Source: Variovorax ginsengisoli (GTDB taxonomy: Bacteria; Pseudomonadota; Gammaproteobacteria; Burkholderiales; Burkholderiaceae_C). From it: a stretch of DNA of 41,036 bases. The translations under genes were made by a program, and so were the position numbers. Positions 1 through 8,706 of the stretch are shown piece after piece. Each line of letters opens with the position of its first letter. Positions within the stretch are counted from its first letter, which is position 1. Where the stretch lies: positions 1 to 41,036 of the forward strand of contig NZ_JAUJZH010000047.1 of assembly GCF_030486595.1 (NCBI RefSeq). Reading direction: 5' to 3'. A model generated the notes under the pieces. That model was not told the DNA's origin. It saw only the letters and a program-made list of their open reading frames with translations, and did no database searches.

Positions 1-273
1 TACACCCAGGTCAAGTACAACAACGTCACCGCCCTGAACCAGCTCATCCCCGGCCTGTCGCCGGATCCGAAGTCGGAGAAGTTCGCCCTCGGCTATGTGT
101 ACAACCTGTCGAAGCGCACGGCCCTGTACGCGACCGTGGCACGGATCGACAACTCGAACGGCGCAGACCTCACGGTGGGCGGGCCGGCCTTCTACGCGAA
201 GCCGATCAATGGTTTCGTGCCGACCGCGCAGTCGTCGACCGGCTACGACCTCGGCATCCGCCACATCTTCTGA
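1..273 (+). CDS. Gram-negative porin, C-terminal fragment
   Basis: Only the last 90 codons are in the window; the gene is open at the left edge. The peptide shows alternating aromatic and polar residues typical of outer-membrane beta strands (for example FALGYVYNLSKRTALYATVA). It ends in GYDLGIRHIF with a terminal Phe, the signature recognised by the BAM machinery in trimeric porins. The short ending GxRHxF is characteristic of Burkholderiales general porins (porin_4 / OmpC-like family). Its role would be diffusion of small solutes through the outer membrane. The stop is TGA and the next gene starts 6 bases later in the same direction, but no functional link is obvious. The family call is good; substrate preference cannot be judged from the fragment. 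Confidence 0.88.
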   Translation, partial: YTQVKYNNVTALNQLIPGLSPDPKSEKFALGYVYNLSKRTALYATVARIDNSNGADLTVGGPAFYAKPINGFVPTAQSSTGYDLGIRHIF

Positions 274-279
274 CCGCCG

Positions 280-1305
280 ATGACCGCACTCACCCTGGCC
301 GGCTGGCCAGCGCTCGGACGCCAACTTTTTCCCGGCGTGCTCGCCAGCGTCGTCGTGGCCGCCGCTGCGATGTTCCTGTCGCAGCACTATGGCGCGCCGG
401 TGATGCTCTTCGCACTGCTTCTCGGCATGGCGATGAACTTCCTTTCCGCCGACAGCCCCTGCACCCCGGGCATCGAGTGGACCGCCCGCCAGGTGTTGCG
501 CATCGGCGTGGCCTTGTTGGGCTTGCGCATCACCACCGGCCAGATCGTGGCCATGGGCTGGCATCCGGTGGGGATGGTGGTGGCCTCGGTGGCGCTCACC
601 ATCGGCCTGGGCATCGGGGTCGCCAGGCTGATGGGCTACCGGAGCTTCTTCGGCTTGCTCACGGGCGGCTCGGTCGCGATCTGCGGCGCCTCGGCGGCCA
701 TGGCGCTTTCCGCGGCGATGCCGCACCACCCGATGCGCGATCGCGCCACGCTGTTCAATGTGATCGGCGTCAGCGCGCTGTCGACGCTGGCGATGGTCGT
801 CTATCCGATGATCGTGCGCGCGGCGGGCCTCGATCCGGTGCAGGCCGGCATCTTCCTCGGCGCCACGATCCATGACGTGGCCCAGGTGGTGGGTGCCGGC
901 TACGGCATGTCGAGCGCCACCGGCGACGCCGCCACCTTCGTGAAGCTGCTGCGTGTCGCGATGCTGCTGCCCGTGATCGCGTTCGCGGGCTTCCTGACGC
1001 GTGCGCACCAGGGCGGCGCGGTCGATGGCCCGCGCCCGCCGCTTCTGCCGTGGTTCGCGCTGGCCTTCGCGCTGCTGGTCGCCGTCAACAGCACGGGCTG
1101 GGTGCCCAAGGCCGTCGCCCGGGCGGGCATGGACCTCTCGCAATGGTGCCTCGTCACGTCGATCGCCGCGATCGGCATGAAGACCCAGTTGAAGGAACTT
1201 GCCACGGTGGGATGGAAGCCGATCGCCCTGATGGTCGGCGAGACGGTGTTCCTCGCGCTGCTCGTGATGGCCTGGCTGCACTGGGGCGGCGCCGCGCCGG
1301 GGTGA
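280..1305 (+). CDS. YeiH/UPF0324 family inner-membrane protein (putative sulfate exporter family)
   Basis: The 341-residue protein is almost entirely hydrophobic, with about ten predicted membrane segments. It carries the family hallmarks: a Gly-rich first half (FALLLGMAMNFLS), VALLGLRIT near residue 85, GGSVAICGASAAMALS near 130 and ATIHDVAQVVGAGY near 200. These match the Cons_hypoth698 / UPF0324 family (E. coli YeiH), often named putative sulfate exporters, although transport has been shown for very few members. Length is normal for the family. ATG at 280 is the only sensible start; it lies just after the porin stop. The gene is convergent with the IlvD-family gene, with 16 bases between the stops. 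Substrate is unknown. Confidence 0.85.
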   Translation: MTALTLAGWPALGRQLFPGVLASVVVAAAAMFLSQHYGAPVMLFALLLGMAMNFLSADSPCTPGIEWTARQVLRIGVALLGLRITTGQIVAMGWHPVGMVVASVALTIGLGIGVARLMGYRSFFGLLTGGSVAICGASAAMALSAAMPHHPMRDRATLFNVIGVSALSTLAMVVYPMIVRAAGLDPVQAGIFLGATIHDVAQVVGAGYGMSSATGDAATFVKLLRVAMLLPVIAFAGFLTRAHQGGAVDGPRPPLLPWFALAFALLVAVNSTGWVPKAVARAGMDLSQWCLVTSIAAIGMKTQLKELATVGWKPIALMVGETVFLALLVMAWLHWGGAAPG

Positions 1306-1321
1306 GCGATCGCTGGCGCGT

Positions 1322-3043
1322 CTACTCCGGCACCTTCCCCATCGTCTTCGCGGCCCGCAGAAAGTCGAAGTCCACCCCCTGGTCGGCTTGCGTGACGGTC
1401 TCCAGGAACAGCTTGCGGTAGCCGCGCCCGGCGGTCGGCGCCACCACCGGCGAGGCCTCGGCGCGGCGCGCCAGCTCTTCGTCGGACACCAGCAGGGCGA
1501 TCTCGCGGGCCCGCACGCTCAGGCGGATCCGGTCGCCGTTGCGCACATGGGCCAGCGGCCCGCCGATGGCCGACTCGGGCGTGATGTGCAGCACGATGGT
1601 GCCGAAGGCGGTGCCGCTCATGCGGCCATCGGACATGCGCACGATGTCCTTCACGCCGGCCCGTGCGAGCTTGCGCGGGATCGGGAGGTAGCCCGCCTCG
1701 GGCATGCCGGGCGCGCCCCTGGGGCCGATGTTCTTCAGCACCAGCACGTCGTCGGCCGTGACGTCCAGGTCGTCGCTGTCGATGCGTTCGGCCAGGTCCT
1801 CGAGGTTCTCGAACACGACCGCCCTGCCTTCGTGCTCCATCAGCCGGGCGTCCGCCGCCGACTGCTTGATGATCGCGCCGCCCGGGGCCAGGTTGCCGCG
1901 CAGCACCGCGATGCCGCCCTGCGGATAGATCGGGCGCGCGATGGGCCGCACCACGTCCTGGTCGAAGCCGGGCCCCGAGGCCTCGATCTCCTCGCCGAGC
2001 GTGCGGCCGGTCACGGTCAGCGCGTCGAGCCGCAGCAGCGGCCTGAGTTCGCGCAGCAGGGTGGCCATGCCGCCGGCGCGATGGAAGTCCTCCATGTAGT
2101 GCTGCCCCGACGGCTTCAGGTCCAGCAGCACCGGCGTCTCGCGGCCCACGCGGTCGAGGGCGTCCAGGTCGACGTCCAGGCCCATGCGGCCCGCGATCGC
2201 GGTCAGGTGGACGATGCCGTTGGTCGAGCCGCCGATCGCCAGCAGCACGCGCATCGCGTTCTCGAAGGCGGCCGGGGTCAGAACCTTGTCGATCGACAGG
2301 CCGTCGCGCGCCATCTGCACGGCCCGGGTGCCGGTCTGTTCGGCCACCCGCATGCGGTCGGCGGTGACCGCCGGCGGCGAGGCGCCACCCGGCACCGTCA
2401 TCCCCAGGGCTTCGGCGATGCAGGCCATGGTGCTGGCCGTGCCCATCACGGAACAGGTGCCGACGCTCGCGACCAGCTGGTCGTTGACCTCGCCCACCTC
2501 GTCGTCGTCGATCTCGCCGGCGCGGAACCGGCCCCAGTAGCGGCGGCAGTCGGTGCAGGCCCCGACGCGCTCGCCGCGGTGGCTGCCGGTCAGCATCGAG
2601 CCGGTGATGAGCTGGATCGACGGGATGCCGGCCGAGGCCGCGCCCATCAGCTGCGCCGGCACGGTCTTGTCGCAGCCGCCGATCAGCACCACGGCGTCCA
2701 TCGGTTGGGCGCGCACCATTTCTTCGGTGTCCATCGACATGAGGTTGCGCAGGTACATGCTGGTGGGGGCGGCAAAACTCTCGTGGATCGAGATCGTCGG
2801 GAATTCCATCGGCAGGCCGCCGGCCAGCATGACGCCGCGCTTGACCGCCTCGAGCAACTGGGGCGCGTTCCCGTGGCAGGGGTTGTAGGCGCTGCCCGTG
2901 CTGGCAATGCCCACCACCGGACGGTCGAGCGCGCCGTCTGTGTAGCCCGCGCCCTTGATGAAGGCCTTGCGCAGGAACAGGGAGAAGCCCGGGTCGCCGT
3001 AGCTGGTCAGGCCCTTCCTGAGGCCGGTCGGATTCGGGGCCAT
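1322..3043 (-). CDS. IlvD/Edd family dehydratase (sugar-acid dehydratase-like)
   Basis: Members of this family use an Fe-S cluster to dehydrate dihydroxy acids or aldonic acids to 2-keto-3-deoxy acids. Cluster cysteines are visible in GGCDKTVPAQL, GACTDCRRYW and GTCSVMGTASTM. The last motif resembles the MGTASTM form of pentonate/aldonate dehydratases more than the form of the branched-chain amino-acid enzyme, so a sugar-acid or other hydroxy-acid substrate is more likely than 2,3-dihydroxyisovalerate. Conserved SDGRMSG lies near the C-terminus. I chose ATG 3043 (573 residues, MAPNPTGLRKG...). An in-frame start at 3094 would overlap the upstream hydrolase stop by 32 bases. It is the last gene of a possible three-gene minus-strand unit with the two hydrolases. 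Confidence 0.85.
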   Translation of the reverse strand: MAPNPTGLRKGLTSYGDPGFSLFLRKAFIKGAGYTDGALDRPVVGIASTGSAYNPCHGNAPQLLEAVKRGVMLAGGLPMEFPTISIHESFAAPTSMYLRNLMSMDTEEMVRAQPMDAVVLIGGCDKTVPAQLMGAASAGIPSIQLITGSMLTGSHRGERVGACTDCRRYWGRFRAGEIDDDEVGEVNDQLVASVGTCSVMGTASTMACIAEALGMTVPGGASPPAVTADRMRVAEQTGTRAVQMARDGLSIDKVLTPAAFENAMRVLLAIGGSTNGIVHLTAIAGRMGLDVDLDALDRVGRETPVLLDLKPSGQHYMEDFHRAGGMATLLRELRPLLRLDALTVTGRTLGEEIEASGPGFDQDVVRPIARPIYPQGGIAVLRGNLAPGGAIIKQSAADARLMEHEGRAVVFENLEDLAERIDSDDLDVTADDVLVLKNIGPRGAPGMPEAGYLPIPRKLARAGVKDIVRMSDGRMSGTAFGTIVLHITPESAIGGPLAHVRNGDRIRLSVRAREIALLVSDEELARRAEASPVVAPTAGRGYRKLFLETVTQADQGVDFDFLRAAKTMGKVPE

Positions 3044-3062
3044 GGCGCTCGCGTGGGCGACC

Positions 3063-3995
3063 CTATTGCGGTACGGCGAGGAACTTGTCGACAAGGCCGA
3101 CCGTCGTCTCGGTGCTTTCCTCCATCAGCCAGTGCCCCGCGTTCGGGACCACCTCCTGCTGCACGTTGGTGGCCGCGTTGCGCATGACCGTCGCCATGTT
3201 GGCGCCGAAGGACTTCTCTCCGCCGATGGCCAGCACCGGCATCGGAAGCTTGTTGCGCGAGAACGCGATGTTGTCCGCGACATCCTTCGCCGCGATGGTG
3301 TTGAACTGCGCGAAGGATGCCCGCATAGCGCCGGGCTGGGCATAGAGCTTCGTGTAGTGCCGGCGGGTCGCTTCATCGATCTTTGAAGGGTCGCCGGCGA
3401 ACTCGTTCCAGAAGCGGTCGAGGTAGATGCGCTCGCGCCCCGCCACCAGCCGCTCCGCATTGGGGCCGCCGAAATTGAAGTGCCACAGCGCGGGCCACAG
3501 GATGATCTGGTCCCAGGGCGCGATGCCGGGCACCGGCGCGTCCATCACGACCAGCTTGTCGACCTTGTCCGGATAGCTCGCCGCGTATGCGTAGGCGACC
3601 ATGGTGCCGATGTCGTGGCCGACCACCGCCGCATGGTCCTGGTTGAAGGCGGTGACGACCGCCCGGATGTCGACGGCCTGCGACTTCTTGTCGTAGCCGC
3701 CGGTCGCCTTGGCCGAGCGGCCCATGCCGCGCAGGTCGGGCACGATGACCAGGTGCGTCTTGGCCAGTTGCCCGGCCAGGGGCCCCCACATGTCACCGGT
3801 GTCGCCGAATCCGTGGATGAGGACGACGGCAGGGCCGGCGCCTCCGGAGCGAACGAAGAGCTTCGTTCCGTCCTGCGCGTCGACCGTGCGGGTCTTGAAG
3901 CCGCTGGGCAGCACGGGCTGCGCGGCGGCGGCCTGGCCCAGCGAGAGCCCGGCAACGAGCAGGGCGGCCAGGAAAAACGCAAGGCGGATGGTCAT
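3063..3995 (-). CDS. alpha/beta hydrolase, epoxide hydrolase-like, exported
   Basis: The 310-residue protein begins with a clear Sec signal peptide (MTIRLAFFLAALLVAGLSL, cleavage probably after AAAA near residue 25), so it should be periplasmic. The nucleophile elbow is GHDIG with Asp in place of Ser, as in soluble epoxide hydrolases and haloalkane dehalogenases. The oxyanion loop is LIHGFGDTG and the catalytic His is in NAGHWLMEE. The ATG at 3995 was preferred over 4028 because the signal peptide starts there and GGAG lies 10 bases upstream. It sits 36 bases after the dienelactone hydrolase stop and 19 bases before the IlvD-family start. The actual substrate is unknown. Confidence 0.83.
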   Translation of the reverse strand: MTIRLAFFLAALLVAGLSLGQAAAAQPVLPSGFKTRTVDAQDGTKLFVRSGGAGPAVVLIHGFGDTGDMWGPLAGQLAKTHLVIVPDLRGMGRSAKATGGYDKKSQAVDIRAVVTAFNQDHAAVVGHDIGTMVAYAYAASYPDKVDKLVVMDAPVPGIAPWDQIILWPALWHFNFGGPNAERLVAGRERIYLDRFWNEFAGDPSKIDEATRRHYTKLYAQPGAMRASFAQFNTIAAKDVADNIAFSRNKLPMPVLAIGGEKSFGANMATVMRNAATNVQQEVVPNAGHWLMEESTETTVGLVDKFLAVPQ

Positions 3996-4031
3996 GTTTG
4001 TGAAGCTCCAGGGGATGAGGGTGAACACGCG

Positions 4032-4937
4032 CTAGCCGGCGGCGCCGCCCAGTTGCAGTTTGAGGAACTCGATCGTGCGGGCCCAGGCGAGCTTGGCCGC
4101 GGCCGCGTCGTAGCGAGGCGTCGTGTCGTTGTTGAAGCCGTGCTGCGTGCCCGGATACTGGAAGTCACTGACGCTGACGCCCGCGGCCTTGAGCGCCGCT
4201 TCGTAGGCCGGCCATGCCGCATTGATGCGCTCGTCGACGGCGGCCCGGTGCACGAGCAGCGGCGCCTTGACCTTGGCGGCTTCGGCCGGCGCCGGCACGT
4301 TGCCATAGAACGGCACGCCGGCGTTCAGGTCGGGCATGCGCGTGCTCAGCACATGGACGATGCCGCCGCCGTAGCAGAAGCCGACCGCGCCGAACTTCCC
4401 GGTGGCGTCCGGGCGCGCCTTCAGCCAGTTGGCGGCGGCCACGAAATCCTCCCGCGCATGGGCCTGGTCCAGCTTGGCGAAGGCGTCGCGGGCCTTGTCT
4501 TCGTCGCCGGGGTAGCCGCCCAGCGGCGACAGCGCGTCGGGCGCGAAGGCCATGAAACCGTCGAGCGCCAGGCGCCGCGCGATGTCCTCGATGTGCGGGT
4601 TGAGGCCGCGGTTCTCGTGAATCACCAGCACGGCGGGAAGGCGGGTGGCGCCGGCGGCGGCGGGGCGCGCCAGGTAACCCCTGACGGTGCCGCTGCCGGC
4701 GGGAGAGAGATAGTCGACGCGCTCGGTCCTGAGCTTCGGGTCGCTCGGCGGCACCTGCTGGCCGGCCGCGAAATCGGGGCTCAGTGCGGCGAGCAGCCCG
4801 GCGGCGGTGACGCCTGCCTTGGCGAACTTCTGCGCCTGCCCGAGGAAGCCCCTTCGGTCCAGGTTGCCGTGGACGTAGGCGTCGAAAAGAATGAGCAAGT
4901 CCTGGTCGAAGTCCTGGGCTGTGAGGCGAGGCTGCAT
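4032..4937 (-). CDS. dienelactone hydrolase family protein with Tat-like leader
   Basis: The 301-residue protein carries the dienelactone hydrolase fold with its Cys-Asp-His triad: Cys in VGFCYGGG, Asp in AAVDERI and His in GTQHGF. It begins with about 60 residues containing DRRGFLGQA followed by a hydrophobic Ala/Leu stretch (VTAAGLLAALS), which looks like a twin-arginine leader, unusual against the cytoplasmic ClcD/TcbE type. The start ATG 4937 has AAGGAG 6 bases upstream. A much longer in-frame extension upstream is only the shadow of the divergent acyl-CoA synthetase. It may hydrolyse lactones or esters in the periplasm together with the following exported hydrolase. Confidence 0.85.
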   Translation of the reverse strand: MQPRLTAQDFDQDLLILFDAYVHGNLDRRGFLGQAQKFAKAGVTAAGLLAALSPDFAAGQQVPPSDPKLRTERVDYLSPAGSGTVRGYLARPAAAGATRLPAVLVIHENRGLNPHIEDIARRLALDGFMAFAPDALSPLGGYPGDEDKARDAFAKLDQAHAREDFVAAANWLKARPDATGKFGAVGFCYGGGIVHVLSTRMPDLNAGVPFYGNVPAPAEAAKVKAPLLVHRAAVDERINAAWPAYEAALKAAGVSVSDFQYPGTQHGFNNDTTPRYDAAAAKLAWARTIEFLKLQLGGAAG

Positions 4938-5097
4938 CGGTGCTCCTTGGAAAAAGATCCCGGAGCATAAGCCGCAAATCCGAATGGCGTGCGACGGCCT
5001 TCGCGCGGGGTCTGGACGCCGCCCGCGGGTGCGCGTAACGTGCGGCGCGACGGATATCGGCGCCGGCGCCTCGACGGCGCGTCCAAGGAGGACGCAC

Positions 5098-6675
5098 ATG
5101 GACCACAGCAGCCACGGCATCATCGAAGGACCTGCGCTCACGGGTGAATTGCCCCGGACCACCGTGCCGGCGTTGGTTCGCCGGCGCTTGCGCGAAAGGC
5201 CCGAGGCAGTCGCGCTGGTGGACGCCGCCAGTGGCCGCGAACTGACCTGCAGCGCGCTGGACCACGCGATCGGCCGCTTCGCGGCGGGCCTGGCGGCCCA
5301 GGGCTTCAAGCCCGGCGACGTGTTGCTGCTGTTCGCGCCGAACTCGCCGGAGTGGCCGATCGCCGCGCTCGGCGCCATGGCTGTCGGCGGCGTGGTGAGC
5401 GGCGCCAACCCGATGTACGGGGCGGCCGACCTGGCGCACCAGATGCGCGACGCCAACGCGCGCTTCGTATTCACCCTGCCGACCCTGCTGTCCACCGTGC
5501 GCGAAGCCGCGGCCTTGGCCGGCGGGGCCACCGTGGTGGTGCTGGGCGAAGCCGCGGGCGCGCTGGCCTTCGCGTCGCTGATGGCCAGCACCGATCCCGA
5601 ACCGGCGCCGGACATCGACCCCGACGCGCTGGCCGCGCTGCCCTATTCGTCGGGCACCACCGGCATGGCCAAGGGCGTGATGCTGACGCACGCCACCATC
5701 GTCGCCAACGTGAGCCAGTACCTGCAGGCCTATGCGCACCCGCCGGACAAGGTGCTGCTGGCCTTCCTGCCGATGTTTCACATCTTCGGCTTCACCATCA
5801 TCACGCTGTGCGGGCTGGTCGCCGGCTGCCGGTTGGTGACCGTGCCGCGCTTCGAGCCGGAAGCCTTCCTCAAGGCGATCGCTACCTACCGCGTGTCGCG
5901 CCTCGCCGTGGTGCCGCCGGTGATGCACTTCCTCGGACTGCACCCGATGGTGGACGACTTCGACCTGTCGTCGCTCGAAGTGATCGGCAGCGGCGCGGCA
6001 CCGCTCGGCGCCGCGCTGGAACACAAGGTCGCCGAACGCCTGAAGTGCAAGGTGCTGCAGGGTTACGGCATGACCGAGTCCTCGGGTTGCGTGACCGTGA
6101 GCCACCCGGACCGGATCCACGCCGGCACCAGCGGCCAGATCCTGCCCGGGACGCAGGCGCGGGTGGTCGATCCGGCGACCGGCGCCGACGTGGCGCGCGG
6201 CCAGTCCGGCGAGCTGTGGTTCCGCGGCCCGCAGGCCTTCAAGGGCTACCTGAACCAGCCGGAAGCCACCGCGGCGACCTTCACCGACGACGGCTGGGTC
6301 CGAACCGGCGACCTCGTCACCATCGATGCCGACGGCTACCTCACCGTCACCGACCGGCTCAAGGAGCTCATCAAGGTGAAGGGCTTCCAGGTCGCCCCGG
6401 CAGAGCTGGAGGCCCTGCTGTACACGCATCCGCAGGTGGCCGACGCCGCGGTGATCGGCCGGCCCGACGACCGTGCCGGCGAGATGCCGGTGGCCTACGT
6501 CGTGGCGCGCGGCGCCCTGGCCGCAGGGGACCTCAAGGCCTGGGTCGCCGAGCGGGTGGTGGCTTACAAGCAACTCGGCGACGTGGTGCTGTGCGAGACC
6601 ATTCCGAAGACGCCGGCCGGCAAGATCCTGCGCCGCGTGCTGCGCCAGCAGGACGCCGTGCGCATGCGCGGCTGA
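5098..6675 (+). CDS. acyl-CoA synthetase, 4-coumarate-CoA ligase-like (ANL superfamily)
   Basis: The 525-residue enzyme activates a carboxylic acid to an acyl-adenylate and then a CoA thioester. The core motifs are in order and intact: A3 P-loop YSSGTTGMAKGV, A5 YGMTESS, A7 DGWVRTGDL, hinge DRLKELIKVKGFQV, and the catalytic C-terminal lysine in PKTPAGKILRR. Length and the motif spacing fit the 4-coumarate/medium-chain or aryl acid ligases. Start ATG 5098 has AAGGAGG 7-8 bases upstream. It is divergent from the dienelactone hydrolase (160 bases between starts), so a shared regulatory region is possible. Substrate not predictable from sequence. Confidence 0.9.
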   Translation: MDHSSHGIIEGPALTGELPRTTVPALVRRRLRERPEAVALVDAASGRELTCSALDHAIGRFAAGLAAQGFKPGDVLLLFAPNSPEWPIAALGAMAVGGVVSGANPMYGAADLAHQMRDANARFVFTLPTLLSTVREAAALAGGATVVVLGEAAGALAFASLMASTDPEPAPDIDPDALAALPYSSGTTGMAKGVMLTHATIVANVSQYLQAYAHPPDKVLLAFLPMFHIFGFTIITLCGLVAGCRLVTVPRFEPEAFLKAIATYRVSRLAVVPPVMHFLGLHPMVDDFDLSSLEVIGSGAAPLGAALEHKVAERLKCKVLQGYGMTESSGCVTVSHPDRIHAGTSGQILPGTQARVVDPATGADVARGQSGELWFRGPQAFKGYLNQPEATAATFTDDGWVRTGDLVTIDADGYLTVTDRLKELIKVKGFQVAPAELEALLYTHPQVADAAVIGRPDDRAGEMPVAYVVARGALAAGDLKAWVAERVVAYKQLGDVVLCETIPKTPAGKILRRVLRQQDAVRMRG

Positions 6676-6776
6676 CCGTGCCCGTCAGGCAAAGCGACGC
6701 CTCCACGCGCGCTGGCCGATGGTCTAGCATGCGTGACCGTTGTGAGCTCTCACTGTCACCCCACGGAGGACCTTCG

Positions 6777-7736
6777 ATGCCAAATCCCGACACGCGGCGC
6801 TGGACGGGCCCCGCCATGGCCCTGCTGGTGCTGGTCATCGCCGCCCTGCTGGCCTGGATCGCCTACCAGCAGGGGTTGTTCAGCCGCCAGGACCAGCTCT
6901 TCGTCGAGGTCCCCGACGCGGCCGGAATGAGCGAGGGCATGCCGGTGACGACCCGCGGCCTGGTGATCGGCAGCGTGCGCAGCATCCTGCTGGCCCCGTC
7001 GGCGCCGTCCGGCGACCAGGGCGTCAGGGTCGAGCTCGGCATCGGCCGCGACTACATGGCGGAGTTTCCGAAGGGCACCCGGGCCAGGCTGGTCCAGGAC
7101 AACGCGATCGGCAAGCCGGCGATCGAGCTGGTGGCCCCGCGCGGCGGCCGTGCGCAACCGGTGGCCTCCGGCGAGGTGCTGGCGTTCGAGCGCCCCCGGG
7201 TGACGGGCCAGCTGGCGCAGGACATGCAGGCCGCGCTGATGCCGGCGATCGCCGATGCGCGCAAGCTGACTGAGAGCCTGACCGATCCGGAGGGCCCGTT
7301 CCAGCAGACCCTGAAGGCCGGCCAGGAGGCGGCGTCGAAGATCCCGGCCATCGCCGAGAAGGCCGGCGAGGTGCTGCAGCAGGCGCAGCAGGCCGTGAAG
7401 ACCGTCGAGAGCGGCGCGGCGACGACGCTGCACAAGGCCAACCAGACCCTCGGGGTGGTGGCCGACGCCGCGCCGGCCGTGATCGAGAAGGTCCAGCAGG
7501 CGGCGGCCACTTCGCAACAGGCCAGCGCCGAGGTGCATGCGATGGCGGCGCAGGCCGCCGAAAGACTGCCCGGCGTGCTCGACCAGGTCCAGGCGGCGGC
7601 GACGCAGACCAACCAGATGGTCAGCGACGCGCGCCAGACCTGGCCGATCAGCTGGCTGACCGGTACCGCCACCACGCCGCAGTCGCTGCCGATCGACAGC
7701 ATCGGCGGCCTGCCGCTGCCGGGGGACGCGCAATGA
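6777..7736 (+). CDS. MCE/MlaD domain protein, periplasmic, membrane-anchored
   Basis: The 319-residue protein has one N-terminal membrane anchor (residues about 13-30). A single MCE domain follows (residues about 38-125, with FVEVPDAAGMSEGMPVTTRG and the turn KGTRARLVQDNAIGKPAIEL). The second half is long, Ala/Gln-rich and probably a coiled coil (AEKAGEVLQQAQQAVKTVES and similar). MCE proteins form hexamers that carry lipids between membranes for an ABC transporter. No permease or ATPase of that type is next to it here; the transporter genes are either elsewhere or absent. Start ATG 6777 has GGAGGA about 7 bases upstream. It overlaps the next gene by 4 bases (ATGA), so the two are translated together. 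Confidence 0.87.
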   Translation: MPNPDTRRWTGPAMALLVLVIAALLAWIAYQQGLFSRQDQLFVEVPDAAGMSEGMPVTTRGLVIGSVRSILLAPSAPSGDQGVRVELGIGRDYMAEFPKGTRARLVQDNAIGKPAIELVAPRGGRAQPVASGEVLAFERPRVTGQLAQDMQAALMPAIADARKLTESLTDPEGPFQQTLKAGQEAASKIPAIAEKAGEVLQQAQQAVKTVESGAATTLHKANQTLGVVADAAPAVIEKVQQAAATSQQASAEVHAMAAQAAERLPGVLDQVQAAATQTNQMVSDARQTWPISWLTGTATTPQSLPIDSIGGLPLPGDAQ

Positions 7737-8578
7737 GTCGCGCACCGGCGAGGGCCGCCGTCGTCGTGTGCGTCGTGGCGGCCGGCCTGCTGGCGGCCTG
7801 CTCGACGCCGCCCGCGCGCTCGACGGCGCAGATCCGGGCCCAGGGCTTCAACACCCAGGGAATGGACCGCTACAAGGCCGGCGACCTGCCGCATGCGCTG
7901 ACCTATTTCGAGCAGGCGCTCCAGGTCGCGCAGTCGATCGAGGACGACGATGCGATCGCCGTCGCCCGGCTCAACTTGTCGATGGTCTACCTCGGCATGG
8001 GGCGCCAGGACGAGGCGCTGAAGCAGCTGGACGGGGTTCTGGACGAACCCCGGCTCGCGTTCGGCAACGACCGCCGTGCCGAGGCCGCCTTGCGCCGTGC
8101 GATGGCGGTCCAGGCAGGCGATCGCGCCGGTGCCGCGCAAGCGCTCGACCGGGCCGACACGCTCTGCGGCAGCCGATGCGCCGTGAGAGGCAAGATCCTC
8201 AACCTGAAGGCCTATCTGGCGTTGACCGCGGGACGCGCCGAAGAAGGCCTTCGCTTCGCCCAGCAGGCCCACGGCGCCTTGGCCAAGGACGACGCGCTCG
8301 AGCGCGCCAACGCCCTGCGCCTGCAGGGCAGCGCCTGCATCGCGCTGAAGACGCCCGCCGCGGCCGTGGCGCCGCTCGAGGAGGCCCTCAAGCTGGACAA
8401 GGCGGCCGGTGCGAGCGAGAAGATCTACCAGGACCTGCTGCTGCTGGGCCAGGCGTCGGCCGACAGGCCGGAGCTCGCCAGGGACTACTGGAGCCGGGCC
8501 CACGACGTGGCGCTGGCGGCCGGCAACAAGGCGGGTGCCGAGCGCACCGCGAAGCTGATGGCCTCGGCGCCGCGCTAG
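7733..8578 (+). CDS. TPR-containing lipoprotein
   Basis: The 281-residue protein starts with a lipoprotein signal: a hydrophobic core and lipobox LLAAC, with Cys near residue 23. At least two tetratricopeptide-like helical repeats follow (GMDRYKAGDLPHALTYFEQA, LSMVYLGMGRQDEALKQLDG), plus further degenerate repeats toward the C-terminus. The start overlaps the MCE stop by ATGA. The context suggests that it helps the MCE protein at the inner face of the outer membrane, or assembles the complex; that is inference. No enzymatic motif is seen. Confidence 0.82.
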   Translation: MSRAPARAAVVVCVVAAGLLAACSTPPARSTAQIRAQGFNTQGMDRYKAGDLPHALTYFEQALQVAQSIEDDDAIAVARLNLSMVYLGMGRQDEALKQLDGVLDEPRLAFGNDRRAEAALRRAMAVQAGDRAGAAQALDRADTLCGSRCAVRGKILNLKAYLALTAGRAEEGLRFAQQAHGALAKDDALERANALRLQGSACIALKTPAAAVAPLEEALKLDKAAGASEKIYQDLLLLGQASADRPELARDYWSRAHDVALAAGNKAGAERTAKLMASAPR

Positions 8579-8660
8579 GCGGCCGGGCCGCCGATCCGGC
8601 GGCGGCAACAAATTGCACCCGGGGCCTGATCCCGGATTTCCCAGAAAATACCTAAAATAG

Positions 8661-8687
8661 CCAAATCGGTTAAAACGGGTGTTTTGG
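8661..8687. promoter_or_regulatory. candidate operator of the Phd/zeta module
   Basis: An AT-rich patch in otherwise GC-rich DNA directly upstream of the antitoxin gene. It contains AAAAC (8672-8676) and GTTTT (8681-8685) as a perfect inverted repeat around GGGT, and CCAAA (8661-8665) opposite TTTGG (8683-8687). A -10-like TAAAAT lies at 8653-8658. Phd/YefM antitoxins normally repress their own promoter through such palindromes. Assignment is by position and symmetry only. Confidence 0.35.
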
Positions 8688-8706
8688 AGATCCAACGGAG
8701 CTTCTC

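Noticed and set aside
1388..3187. 599-codon plus-strand frame opposite the IlvD-family gene
   Set aside because: Low-complexity His/Arg/Ala sequence; the minus-strand frame holds conserved cluster cysteines and family motifs.
4032..6573. Long minus-strand frames covering the acyl-CoA synthetase region
   Set aside because: They are antisense shadows of a high-GC gene: composition is Arg/His/Gly-rich with no domains, and the motif-rich acyl-CoA synthetase is on the other strand.
5352..6776. N-terminal extension of the MCE frame
   Set aside because: The extension is an out-of-frame reading of the acyl-CoA synthetase; a good ribosome site and membrane anchor mark the start at 6777.
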